Positions 1 to 7,406 of a stretch of 10,286 nt of DNA are shown piece after piece. This DNA is from Cyanobacteria bacterium NC_groundwater_1444_Ag_S-0.65um_54_12. Its GTDB lineage: Bacteria > Cyanobacteriota > Sericytochromatia > S15B-MN24 > VGJW01. Position numbers and translations under genes: made by a program. Positions within the stretch are counted from its first letter, which is position 1. Each line of letters starts with the position of its first letter. The DNA is taken from assembly GCA_016267585.1 (NCBI GenBank), contig JACQUT010000340.1:1-10286 (forward strand). Direction: 5' to 3'. The notes beneath the pieces are model-generated. The model was not told the DNA's origin and searched no databases. It was given only the letters and a program-made list of their open reading frames with translations.

Positions 1-47
1 CATCTCCTGGTGAGCAGTTACTCCACTTCCAGTACAGTTGATTTTTC
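1..47. other. Left edge, downstream of the large regulator gene
   Basis: This stretch follows the TGA stop of the minus-strand regulator gene. On the minus strand it ends at the window edge in an ATG immediately preceded by AGGAG. A ribosome binding site touching the start codon is too close to work, so a following minus-strand gene may begin a few bases outside the window. No hairpin with a T-run is visible here, so read-through from the regulator gene into a next gene is possible. Confidence 0.3.
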
Positions 48-3000
48 TCATGCCTTTACTCCTTCGTACGCGGATAGGGTGCGTACTTGTTCTAGATCTC
101 GTTTGGCGCCCAAGCTCTCGAAGATTGCTTGGGCTTCTGACCGCAGTGCAGTGCTCTCATCTGGCGACACCAGCTGGGAGAGAGTAAGCAGGGCGCGGCC
201 AATTTCCAAGCGCGAAGCAGAAGGACGCAGTGTAGCCTCAGCGGCTCTCGCTAACTGTATAGCTTGATCCGGTCGATCTTGGGAAAATTCTAGTTCTGCT
301 AGCGTACGATCAACCACTCCCATGAAAGCATGGTAGCCAGTAGCTTCGGCCTGTTGCCTGGCCAATTCCAGTTCAGCGCGTGCTGCAGCGTGCTGTTCGA
401 GTTTCATGAGAGCGCGGCCACGTGCGCAATGGATTTCACTTAAATATTCCTGGTGGGACATGTTGCTAACCATGACCAAGCATTCGTCAAGGTAGGATAA
501 AGCAGCTTTGGCGTTACCGCATACCAGCTGAGATTCGCCGAGATTCCCCAGAGCAGTAGCAACTCCCATAGCATCGCCCAGCTGGCGAGCCAATCGCAAA
601 GCTTCCTGGAAATGGCGCTCGGCTAGCTGTTCGTTACCTTGCGCCACGAGTAGATTGCCTAGATTGTTAAGAGTCATTACCAGATAACTCCGATCGCCAA
701 TCTTGCGAAAAAGTGCCAAGCTACAGGTGTAGTGCTGCTGGGCCTCACGCCAGCTACCCATTATGGTGGCGACATTCCCGATGTTATTGTGGCTCCTGGC
801 CACGCCCGAGATATCACCTACGCGCTGGCGTAAATCCAGCGAACGGGTATGAGCGCGCAAAGCAGCCTCCCATTTGCCGGTCCGGTGAAAACACATTCCC
901 AGTACGCTAGAAATGAAGGCCTCATCAGATGGCTGATCTAGTCCTTCCAGGTATGCCAGGGAGCTTTGGGCCAGGGCAATTGCGTCGCGATATTGTCCCA
1001 GACGCAGCAGTACCGAGCCCATTCGCGCAGCGGAGCGAGCTAATGCCAGTGGATCACCACCAGCCAAATCAAAGGCTTCGCGATAAGCCCGCAACGCATC
1101 CGGGAAATCTCCTTTGCGTTCTAGCACCTCACCGCGGACCAGCCACATACCAGTATTCGGGGCAGCTAGAGTCGTGTAGCGAGCTAGCTGCTCGAGTGCC
1201 TTGGCATAATTGCCCAGATTTACTTCTGCTCTAGCCAACCCCAATAGTACTGCTGCCTCGAATGCTCGATCAATGTTGGCTGCCTTGGCCTGCCATTCTA
1301 GTGCTGCCAAAAAGTAACGTTGTGCTTCCCCATTGGAAAATGCCTTGCTAGCCGCTTCCCCTGCCCGATAATAAGCTTGCGCCGACAGCTCAGCTTCGCC
1401 GGACTTACTCCAATGATAGGCAATAGTAGAGATTTCGCGCTCCGGCAGAGCACGAGCGATGCGCCGATGCAGCTTATGGCGGGTGCGTAGCAATAAACCT
1501 TGATAAGCTACTTCCCGAATTATTTCTTGCTGGAAGACATAGTTGATCCGGTCATCATCGGATGAAATGATGCGTGCTTGACAAAGATACTCTAGAGCAT
1601 CTTCCAATTCCGTGGACCCCGCTACCTGAGCTAACAGTGTCAACTCGAATCGTCGTCCAATCACTGAAGCTACCTGGGCGATTTGCCGAGCGCGTGGTGG
1701 TAAGCGATCGAGACGGCTAGCTATCAGGGAGGTGATGTTAGCAGGCAGATCTATTGGTTGCCTATCATGCCAGCTCCAGGTTCCGGCTACTCTTTGCAAT
1801 TTTCCGCTATCAACCAATGCTCGCAACATTTCTTCTAGTATCAGTGGATTACCTTCTGACTTTGCGAAAAGCCAACGAGACAGCTCCAGCAAATCGGGCG
1901 AGCTAGTCGGACGCTCACCTAGCAAGGCGTGTATGTGGCTCTGCGTTGCTTGGGCAGAAAGTTCCACCAGCTGTATCCTGGTCAAGTCGAGATCTTCAGC
2001 CAGTGGTACGAGCGATTCGCCTTGGGTCCTTACCGTACAGAACACTGCTAGATGAAGATCACGCCGCCCGGCAATAGAGCGCAAAAAATATTGGAGCCAA
2101 TGTCGTGCTGGTTCATCAGACCATTGCAAATCCTCGAGGATCAATAATAAGCATTCAGAAGTGGCGCTGTGAATCAATAATTCTGACAGAAGCTGGAACT
2201 GTGCAATCCGTCGATTTTCTGGCTGCAGCGAATCAGCTGCGGAATGGTTCTCCCCACCCAAGAACGGTACCAATAAGCGGCGAGCCATCTCCTGATCTTG
2301 CGGAAAAACCTCTGCTAATCGTTGTTCGAGCTTGGATATGCCAGGTTCGCCAGCACCGAGCCAATTGGCCAGCAGCGTCGAGATCAGTGCTGCTGGTTGC
2401 TCGTCCGTCGCTGCGGTCTGTCCGATCATTACCCTGCCACCAAAGCGCGCGCGCCAGATCTGGGAGGCAGCACGCGCCAGTCGACTTTTCCCTAGTCCAG
2501 CATCCCCCACCAGGATCAAGAGTTGTGGTCGGCCTTCTTGCGCGTTGCTCAGGGCTCCTTCCATGCGTAAAAGTTCGCCCGTGACACCCTGCAATGGCCC
2601 ATCTGGTGGCTGAGCTGTACTGACAAGCTTTTTCAAGATATAGGCAGACTTGCCATCTGCTAATTGCAGTGATTCGCATTCGAAGCCGGAACGCAAGGCA
2701 GCCTGCGTAGACCCAGAGAGCAGAATTTGACCAGGTTCGGCAATTTCCGCAAGCCCTTGTGCCAGCTGCACTGCTTTGCCAAAAATAGCGTATCCGCCAC
2801 TAGCGGTGCCAGCTAGCTCGCCGGCAATCACGAGACTAGTCGCGATGCCTATCCGCAAGATCAATGGCTCGGCTGGACGTTGCAGGTGTCTGGGAAGTTC
2901 TTTGGACACTTGTACCATTTCCCAAGCAGCACGTACTGCTCGGCTGGGGTCATCCTCATTAGCGAAAGGAGCACCGAAGCGTACGATTACTCGATCGAAC

Positions 3001-3347
3001 GGTGAATGTTCGGTAGCGCCGCCATATTTATAGAGTGGAGCAAGCAAGACTGCTAAATAATCTGCTAGCAGGTGTCCTAGATCCTCCGGATCATTAGCAC
3101 TTGCCAAGCTATGGAAATTGTCGAACAAAGCTACCAACAATGTAGCGATCCGTCTCTCTCCGGCCATACTGGTCATGGTACCGTCAGGCTCGCGGGAAAT
3201 TTCCTGACAGCGCCTACAAAATGGCAAGCCAGGTGCGACAGTATTGCCACAGCTCAGGCAAAGCGCACCGAGCGGGATGCCACAGCCAGGACAAAATCGG
3301 CAGGCCGCCGAGATTTGCTCGCCGCATTGTTGGCAAAGCGCTGTCAA
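48..3347 (-). CDS. Zinc-ribbon, cyclase-like, AAA-ATPase and TPR regulatory protein
   Basis: This 1,099-residue cytoplasmic signalling protein has four parts. A double zinc ribbon carries C5/C8/C19/C22 and C30/C33/C44/C47. A class III adenylate/guanylate cyclase-like domain spans about 64-220. A STAND/AAA ATPase module has P-loop GDAGLGKS at 281-288 and Walker B LLLILEDLQWSD at about 400-411. A long helical tail holds clear TPR repeats, best at about 829-960 (motifs such as NNIGNVA and NNLGNLL). Proteins of this layout are known in many bacteria, usually as signal-integrating or regulatory proteins with unknown ligands. The cyclase domain looks inactive: alignment by eye to the FADxxGFT motif puts Leu74 where the first metal-binding Asp belongs, while Asp118 in the second motif remains. 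The start is TTG at 3347, directly after an in-frame TAA and without a clear ribosome binding site of its own. The next Met residues (57 and 60) would remove both ribbons, so TTG is preferred. Domain calls are firm; the physiological role is unknown. Confidence 0.88.
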   Translation of the reverse strand: MTALCQQCGEQISAACRFCPGCGIPLGALCLSCGNTVAPGLPFCRRCQEISREPDGTMTSMAGERRIATLLVALFDNFHSLASANDPEDLGHLLADYLAVLLAPLYKYGGATEHSPFDRVIVRFGAPFANEDDPSRAVRAAWEMVQVSKELPRHLQRPAEPLILRIGIATSLVIAGELAGTASGGYAIFGKAVQLAQGLAEIAEPGQILLSGSTQAALRSGFECESLQLADGKSAYILKKLVSTAQPPDGPLQGVTGELLRMEGALSNAQEGRPQLLILVGDAGLGKSRLARAASQIWRARFGGRVMIGQTAATDEQPAALISTLLANWLGAGEPGISKLEQRLAEVFPQDQEMARRLLVPFLGGENHSAADSLQPENRRIAQFQLLSELLIHSATSECLLLILEDLQWSDEPARHWLQYFLRSIAGRRDLHLAVFCTVRTQGESLVPLAEDLDLTRIQLVELSAQATQSHIHALLGERPTSSPDLLELSRWLFAKSEGNPLILEEMLRALVDSGKLQRVAGTWSWHDRQPIDLPANITSLIASRLDRLPPRARQIAQVASVIGRRFELTLLAQVAGSTELEDALEYLCQARIISSDDDRINYVFQQEIIREVAYQGLLLRTRHKLHRRIARALPEREISTIAYHWSKSGEAELSAQAYYRAGEAASKAFSNGEAQRYFLAALEWQAKAANIDRAFEAAVLLGLARAEVNLGNYAKALEQLARYTTLAAPNTGMWLVRGEVLERKGDFPDALRAYREAFDLAGGDPLALARSAARMGSVLLRLGQYRDAIALAQSSLAYLEGLDQPSDEAFISSVLGMCFHRTGKWEAALRAHTRSLDLRQRVGDISGVARSHNNIGNVATIMGSWREAQQHYTCSLALFRKIGDRSYLVMTLNNLGNLLVAQGNEQLAERHFQEALRLARQLGDAMGVATALGNLGESQLVCGNAKAALSYLDECLVMVSNMSHQEYLSEIHCARGRALMKLEQHAAARAELELARQQAEATGYHAFMGVVDRTLAELEFSQDRPDQAIQLARAAEATLRPSASRLEIGRALLTLSQLVSPDESTALRSEAQAIFESLGAKRDLEQVRTLSAYEGVKA

Positions 3348-3398
3348 TTACACACCGCTATCGGGCTGGTAAGCAGAATATTCTAGGTCTTTTGGCAT
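3348..3398 (-). other. Possible 16-codon leader ORF or detached N-terminus of the regulator
   Basis: On the minus strand an ATG at 3398 is preceded by GGAGGG with a 5-base gap. It opens MPKDLEYSAYQPDSGV and stops at TAA (3350-3348). The TTG start of the large regulator follows with no gap and in the same frame. Three readings are possible. It may be a leader peptide whose termination feeds re-initiation at TTG. A nonsense mutation may have cut 17 codons from the original gene. Or there may be a base error in the sequence. TAG, TAA and TGA all end other genes in the window, so stop-codon recoding is unlikely. Confidence 0.45.
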
Positions 3399-3403
3399 CG
3401 CAA

Positions 3404-3409
3404 CCCTCC
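3404..3409 (-). promoter_or_regulatory. Ribosome binding site upstream of the regulator
   Basis: The minus strand reads GGAGGG here, five bases before the ATG at 3398. It is the only strong Shine-Dalgarno match near the start of the regulator gene. It sits too far from the TTG at 3347 to serve it directly, which supports translation beginning at 3398. Confidence 0.55.
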
Positions 3410-3466
3410 ACACCTTACTGCCTAGTCTCTACGTACCCCAACCGGACCCTAAAAGTTCAGCTGGTC

Positions 3467-3495
3467 TTGACGTTGCGGTGAATCAAAGGTAGAAT
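3467..3495 (+). promoter_or_regulatory. Sigma-70-type promoter of the tRNA-Leu gene
   Basis: TTGACG at 3467-3472 and TAGAAT at 3490-3495 are separated by 17 bases. Each box differs from the housekeeping consensus at one position. Transcription would begin near 3502, about ten bases before the mature tRNA 5' end. The upstream part of this spacer also contains the leader of the divergent regulator gene. No equally good promoter was found for that gene. Confidence 0.75.
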
Positions 3496-3511
3496 AAACG
3501 CTTCCTCTCCC

Positions 3512-3593
3512 GCGGAAGTGGCGGAATGGCAGACGCGCACGCCTCAGGAGCGTGTACCTGAAAGGTGTGGGGGTTCAAATCCCCCCTTCCGCA
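3512..3593 (+). tRNA. tRNA-Leu (anticodon CAG)
   Basis: The 82-base gene folds into a class II cloverleaf. The acceptor stem is GCGGAAG (3512-3518) with CTTCCGC (3586-3592) and discriminator A3593. The anticodon stem CACGC/GCGTG encloses the loop CTCAGGA, with anticodon CAG at 3545-3547, which reads the CUG leucine codon. The long variable arm contains an ACCT/AGGT stem. The T arm is GGGGG-TTCAAAT-CCCCC. The long variable arm and D-arm sequence GGCGGAATGGCAGACGC are typical of leucine tRNAs. The 3' CCA is not encoded (the bases after 3593 are TAG) and must be added after transcription. The gene converges on etfA, and I see no T-run terminator between them. Confidence 0.97.
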
Positions 3594-3634
3594 TAGCTAA
3601 ACTATAGCCAGGCAGCGTTCCGCGACAGCTGATT

Positions 3635-4624
3635 CTAAACCGCTGCACCTTTCAGGATCTTCAGCTCTTCAATTACTTTGGGTATGACCTCCAGCAAGTC
3701 GGCTGTAACGGCCAAATTGGCTACTTTCATGATGGGAGCTTCCGGATCGGTATTGATAGCTACAATGGTATCCGAGCTGCGCATACCGACCAAATGCTGG
3801 ATGGCGCCAGAGATACCGGCAGCAATGTACAGCTTGGGACTGACGGTTTTGCCAGTTTGTCCGACTTGTTCTTTATGAGGGCGCCAGCCAGCATCTACCA
3901 CTGCTCGCGAGGCTCCTACCGCTGCTCCTAGTTCCTTGGCCAACCGTTCGATTAACTCGAACTTTTCAGCAGAACCTACTCCGCGTCCCCCGGCACAAAC
4001 GATTTCCGCATCTGTCAGTGAAATAGCTGTGCTCGTTTCGTTGACTACCTCTACTACTTCTGTTCTAGCAACTAGACAGGCAGCACTGACTGCTAGCTGC
4101 AATACCTCACCCGGTCTGCCTATGGCTGGGGCTGGCCGGGCAAAAGCTTTAGGTCGAATTGTGGCAAAAGTGATACCTTTGGTAGCTACCGCAGTGGTGA
4201 GCATGCTACCGCCAAAAATCGGCCGCGTGCACCTGACCTGCGCATCTACTAGCTGTAGCGCTACGCAATCCGTTATTACCGAAACATCCAGACGAGCAGC
4301 CAAGCGACCTGCTATTTCCTTGCCCGATCCGGTATGGCCAATCAGCAAAACTTGGGGTGCATAGGCCGTGGCAAAATCCCCTATCACCCGAGCATGTCTT
4401 TCCGGAGCGAAACTTGCTAGCGCTGGATGTTCAGCCACTAAAACGCGATCAGCTCCATGTGCAAAAAGTTCATCTGCTAAATTTGCTACTTCATGCCCGA
4501 TCAATACTGTTCCTACCGGCTCAGCGAGATTATTGGCCAAACTACGCGCTGCCCCCAAGAGTTCGAAGCTGATTCCCTTGATTCCACCATCCGACACTTC
4601 GGCGACGGTCCATACTCCGCTCAT
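3635..4624 (-). CDS. etfA: Electron transfer flavoprotein, alpha subunit
   Basis: EtfA binds FAD and, with EtfB, carries electrons from acyl-CoA or other flavin dehydrogenases to a quinone reductase or similar acceptor in the cytoplasm. The 329-residue length is normal for the family. The C-terminal FAD domain is clear: VCAGGRGVG opens it, and the family signature lies at 265-291 ([13 protein letters not shown] followed by VAIN). It is followed by [12 protein letters not shown] and the usual closing [14 protein letters not shown] segment. The N-terminal part (about 1-195) is the ETF alpha/beta fold. The ATG at 4624 has GAGGAAG upstream with suitable spacing. etfA lies 29 bases after etfB in the same direction, so the two are almost surely co-transcribed. 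Neither ETF-quinone oxidoreductase nor a dehydrogenase partner lies in the window, so the electron donor cannot be named. Confidence 0.96.
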   Translation of the reverse strand: MSGVWTVAEVSDGGIKGISFELLGAARSLANNLAEPVGTVLIGHEVANLADELFAHGADRVLVAEHPALASFAPERHARVIGDFATAYAPQVLLIGHTGSGKEIAGRLAARLDVSVITDCVALQLVDAQVRCTRPIFGGSMLTTAVATKGITFATIRPKAFARPAPAIGRPGEVLQLAVSAACLVARTEVVEVVNETSTAISLTDAEIVCAGGRGVGSAEKFELIERLAKELGAAVGASRAVVDAGWRPHKEQVGQTGKTVSPKLYIAAGISGAIQHLVGMRSSDTIVAINTDPEAPIMKVANLAVTADLLEVIPKVIEELKILKGAAV

Positions 4625-4653
4625 TTTTTCTTCCTCTTCAAAGCAAGTTGCAG

Positions 4654-5445
4654 CTAGACCAATTTCAGGGTGTGCAAATATTCGACCATCTTGCGAGCTA
4701 CTTCCGCAGGCGAGCCGCTCAACACCTGACCAGCCGGCCGCGGTGGTGGCTCACTGAAGCTCATGACCTTTACCGTAGCTCCTTCCCACCCCACTTGGTT
4801 AGCTGACAGATTCAAATCCGCCAGCGACCAGACGAGCAGTTCCTTTTTATTGGCAGCGGTTATGCCCTTGAAGGTAGCTAAGCGTGGCTCGAAAGCACAT
4901 TTCGTCACCGTAAGCAGTACCGGGAGCGCAGCACGAACTATTTCTAGCGCTCCATCCGCCTCCCGCTGTACCTGTACATACCGGGCCGCCTGATCGAGCT
5001 GTGCCTCCTTACAGTAGGTCAATTGTGGCCAGTCTAGCAATTCTGCGATCGCCGGACCCACTACGTTGCAATCACCATCCGATGAGCGAATTCCGCAAAG
5101 CACGGCATCTACTTTACCGATCTTCGCAATAGCCGCCGCTAGCGTACGGCTGGTAGACAAAGCATCCGATCCCCCGAGTGCGGGATCTTGCAGCAAGACC
5201 GCCCGATCCGCACCCTTGGCTAGACATTTCTTGATGACACCTTTGGCTTCTTCTGGCCCCATGGTCAACGTCACGACTTCTAAAGCGGGATCCGCATCCT
5301 TCCACTTCAGCGCGATCTCCAAGGCGTATTCATCCATGGGATTGATAACACTTTGCACTCCATTACGCTGGAGCGCCAAGTCAGACTTCAAACGCTTGGG
5401 CTCGTTGGTATCTGGAACATACTTGACACAGACAACGATTTTCAC
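4654..5445 (-). CDS. etfB: Electron transfer flavoprotein, beta subunit
   Basis: EtfB is the partner of EtfA; in the family it binds AMP and shapes the FAD pocket. The 263-residue product has the family features: N-terminal KIVVCVKYVPDTNEP, then NPMDEYALEIAL, a GADRAVLL segment, SSDGDCNVVGP in the nucleotide-binding region, and the beta-subunit signature around READGALEIVRAALPVLLTV, followed by KGITAANKK. I chose GTG at 5445 because the homologous N-terminus begins there and AGGGGTGA lies just upstream. The reading frame stays open to 5547, but the extra 34 residues do not resemble EtfB. It is the first gene of an etfB-etfA unit. Whether this ETF is bifurcating or only an electron carrier cannot be settled from motifs alone. 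Confidence 0.95.
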   Translation of the reverse strand: MKIVVCVKYVPDTNEPKRLKSDLALQRNGVQSVINPMDEYALEIALKWKDADPALEVVTLTMGPEEAKGVIKKCLAKGADRAVLLQDPALGGSDALSTSRTLAAAIAKIGKVDAVLCGIRSSDGDCNVVGPAIAELLDWPQLTYCKEAQLDQAARYVQVQREADGALEIVRAALPVLLTVTKCAFEPRLATFKGITAANKKELLVWSLADLNLSANQVGWEGATVKVMSFSEPPPRPAGQVLSGSPAEVARKMVEYLHTLKLV

Positions 5446-5568
5446 TCTATCACCCCTGCTATAGCCGTTGCCGATCACTGCTGCCTGCCATCGAGCCAGT
5501 TCGCCTTGCTGGCACTTCCGATAGGGATGAGCAAAACAGTCAGGCAACTTTGGCTCTACAGGCGCCTT

Positions 5569-5597
5569 ATCCTAACACAGCCCCCAGCAGGCAGCAA
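5569..5597 (-). promoter_or_regulatory. Weak candidate promoter for etfBA
   Basis: On the minus strand TTGCTG (5597-5592) and TAGGAT (5574-5569) are 17 bases apart, about 120 bases upstream of the etfB GTG. The -10 box matches four of six consensus bases and the -35 box three of six. Position and spacing are plausible, but a match of this quality can occur by chance. Confidence 0.25.
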
Positions 5598-5920
5598 TCG
5601 GGAAAGATCCGGATTGCAAATTTCGTCAGCTAGGCAAGCATCGGTTCGGCATCTTGGACCAACACTTGGCCAGACGGTTATGGAAAATAAAAAGGTATAG
5701 CGCTCGCGATCCCTCATTTGCGCTTTTACCGATACACCAACCTTGACCTGATTCGGCGTAACCGTTCAGGCGCTCTAGCTAAAAGGCGCGCCAACCGCCA
5801 AGAGCGCAGCATACGCGTGCAGTACGTGAATATCCCGGCGGTGCAGTGCGATAGCGCTGGCGGAACAGTTGAACGGTTTTCGCTACCTGCAAGGCAGGAT
5901 CATATTGCTGTCCCGTCGCT

Positions 5921-5980
5921 CGGGGCAGGGAATGGCTCTGGCAGGGTCTTGATGTCTACGTGGCATTGCTCCCTGCCTCG
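5921..5980 (+). promoter_or_regulatory. Inverted repeat in the leader of the lipoprotein gene
   Basis: CGGGGCAGGGA (5921-5931) can pair with TCCCTGCCTCG (5970-5980) over 11 pairs including one G-U. AATG/CATT can pair just inside. A second GGCAGGG copy at 5940-5946 can pair with the same CCCTGCC (5971-5977), so two mutually exclusive hairpins are possible. The structure ends 9 bases before the ribosome binding site of the lipoprotein gene. No T-run follows, so it is not a standard terminator. A role in translation or mRNA stability is inference. Confidence 0.35.
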
Positions 5981-6001
5981 GTCCCTTGTGAGGTGAAACT
6001 T

Positions 6002-7306
6002 ATGAATCGGAAGGTTCGGTTTTGTCGAGATCAGGCTTCGGTGCTGGCAGCATGCATGTTACTGGTGGCCTGCGGCCGACCACCGGCTAGCGGTGACATG
6101 AGCAAAGAGACCAAGCAACAACTATTGGTACCGGAAGCAACTGCCACTTTGCCAGCCAGCAATAGCACTGCGCTATTTCCTAGCAATGCGCAGCTAGCAA
6201 TACCAGAATACGCTAACTTTTCGGCAACGCCACCTGCTGGTTTGCCAGTACCACCGCTTGCCGTCGCAGCCACGGTAGATTTGCCACCACCGGTACTGTT
6301 AGCGCCGCCAGCAGCGCTCACCGCTGGCACTGCTATCGGACCACCACCGCCAGTATTGCCAGCGCCAGTAATTCCACCGCTTGCCGACGTGCCGATTGTC
6401 AGCCTTGGCCCACACCAGATCGCCTTTACCAGCAACCTCGATTTTCGGGGTATCCACTTTGGCCGCTTTACGCCTTTTCGCCTGATTGGCTTTCAAGGTT
6501 TGTTTGTCTATGACGATCTGCTGAAAGATAATTTTGCCATACCCGGTGCAGGAATCGGCATCGAAAACCCGCAAATCTTCGATGGCGGCGCGAAGATTGT
6601 CTTCAACCGGGTTGACGGTACTATCTGGTTTTGGGACCTGCTTACCGAGCTAGTTGTACAGTTCAACGACATCAATATCCTGACCGCTCCGGCAATTCGA
6701 CCATCAATCACGGCGGACGGCACCGTATTGACCTTTGTTGCAGTGCCCGGCTGGACCTGGCGCGGCGGGTTAGCCATGATCTGGATCAACGGGGTGGTAG
6801 CCGAATTGACCAAGATCAACGCGGTGGGGCTATTGCGCGGTGGCGTCTCGTGGATCAGGATCAGTGCCAACGGCCGCTGGGCGGTATTCACGACTGGTGA
6901 TGGTGGGCTTTTCGTCTACGACGTCATTAACCTGCTGGTGCACGAGGTAACAGAAGCTCGGGTAGTAGGGGGCTTTTCCACCCATCCCGACATCTCGCCC
7001 GACGGTTCGCAAATAGCCTTTACCGGCATCGATCTTGACGGTACGCTCAAGATCTTGCGCTACGATCGCATCACCCGACTCATCGATCCTTTGCCTTTTG
7101 CCAATACTGCATTGGCTGCGGTAGATACTTTCGATCCGCGCTTCTTTGGGCCAGACGGCAGCTGGATCGTATATAACGCATTCCTTGGCCGGCACATAAC
7201 CGGTGACTTCCGCGTGCTGGGATATAACTGGCTAACTGGTGCGGTGCGGACTTTTACTATTCTCAATAACGTGCAAGGCCAAGGAACTCAACTCTTAGCA
7301 GATTAA
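6002..7306 (+). CDS. Lipoprotein with TolB/PD40-like beta-propeller motifs
   Basis: The 434-residue product begins with a short basic n-region (NRKVR), a hydrophobic stretch and the lipobox LVAC with Cys24, so it should be lipidated and held at the outer face of a membrane. Residues of about 30-140 form a low-complexity Ala/Pro linker with runs such as PPPVLLAPP and PPPPVLPAP. The remainder has spaced motifs of the PD40/TolB propeller type: HQIAFTSNLD, PSITADGTVLTFVA, RISANGRWAVFTT, PDISPDGSQIAFTG and FFGPDGSWIVYNA, about five or six blades. Such domains usually bind proteins or sugars and are not known for catalysis. The start at 6002 is preferred over the in-frame ATG at 5960 because GAGGTG lies six bases before it and it yields the clean signal sequence. 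The gene stands alone, divergent from etfBA and convergent with the sulfur operon, so context gives no function. Confidence 0.85.
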   Translation: MNRKVRFCRDQASVLAACMLLVACGRPPASGDMSKETKQQLLVPEATATLPASNSTALFPSNAQLAIPEYANFSATPPAGLPVPPLAVAATVDLPPPVLLAPPAALTAGTAIGPPPPVLPAPVIPPLADVPIVSLGPHQIAFTSNLDFRGIHFGRFTPFRLIGFQGLFVYDDLLKDNFAIPGAGIGIENPQIFDGGAKIVFNRVDGTIWFWDLLTELVVQFNDINILTAPAIRPSITADGTVLTFVAVPGWTWRGGLAMIWINGVVAELTKINAVGLLRGGVSWIRISANGRWAVFTTGDGGLFVYDVINLLVHEVTEARVVGGFSTHPDISPDGSQIAFTGIDLDGTLKILRYDRITRLIDPLPFANTALAAVDTFDPRFFGPDGSWIVYNAFLGRHITGDFRVLGYNWLTGAVRTFTILNNVQGQGTQLLAD

Positions 7307-7331
7307 GAAACTATCTTGATCGGCAGTTATG

Positions 7332-7361
7332 CCGAGACCGCGGCCACAGCCGCGGTCTCGG
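7332..7361. terminator. Perfect 13-bp hairpin between convergent genes
   Basis: CCGAGACCGCGGC (7332-7344) and GCCGCGGTCTCGG (7349-7361) are exact inverted copies around a CACA tetraloop. The hairpin lies 25 bases after the lipoprotein stop and 45 bases after the end of the ArsR-rhodanese gene on the other strand, where a two-way terminator is expected. Neither side has a strong T-run; the plus strand has only TTTT further on at about 7374-7377. It may therefore work as a weak intrinsic terminator or mainly as a 3'-end stabiliser. Confidence 0.65.
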
Positions 7362-7406
7362 TCCTCAGTCACATTTTCCCGTTACGCTTCATTGCGGTTC
7401 GTTCCG

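Larger units (their letters stand above)
5446..6001. other. Intergenic region between etfB and the lipoprotein gene
   Basis: This divergent spacer of about 556 bases holds no gene I can support. The longest frames (about 90 residues, for example 5718-5996 plus) have arginine-rich translations resembling no family and no convincing ribosome binding site. The spacer carries the leaders of both flanking units: a weak candidate etfB promoter near 5569-5597, GC-rich inverted repeats near 5886-5980, and the lipoprotein ribosome binding site GAGGTG at 5990-5995. No tRNA, IS end or tandem repeat array was seen. Confidence 0.6.

Noticed and set aside
3375..3384. Palindrome AGAATATTCT upstream of the regulator as an operator
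   Set aside because: It lies inside the short leader frame, is only 10 bases long, and has no second copy or promoter around it to support a binding site.
5446..5547. N-terminal extension of EtfB to an ATG at 5547
   Set aside because: The added 34 residues do not resemble EtfB, whose conserved start KIVVCVKYVPD follows the GTG at 5445 with a good ribosome binding site.
5718..5996. 92-residue plus-strand frame in the etfB-lipoprotein spacer
   Set aside because: The translation is Arg-rich and unlike any family, no ribosome binding site stands before the ATG, and it runs into the lipoprotein leader.
6251..6386. Repeated CCACCGCTTGCCG (6251-6263 and 6374-6386) and similar CCACCACC blocks
   Set aside because: They encode the Pro/Ala-rich linker of the lipoprotein. 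Such low-complexity coding repeats are common and need no separate element.
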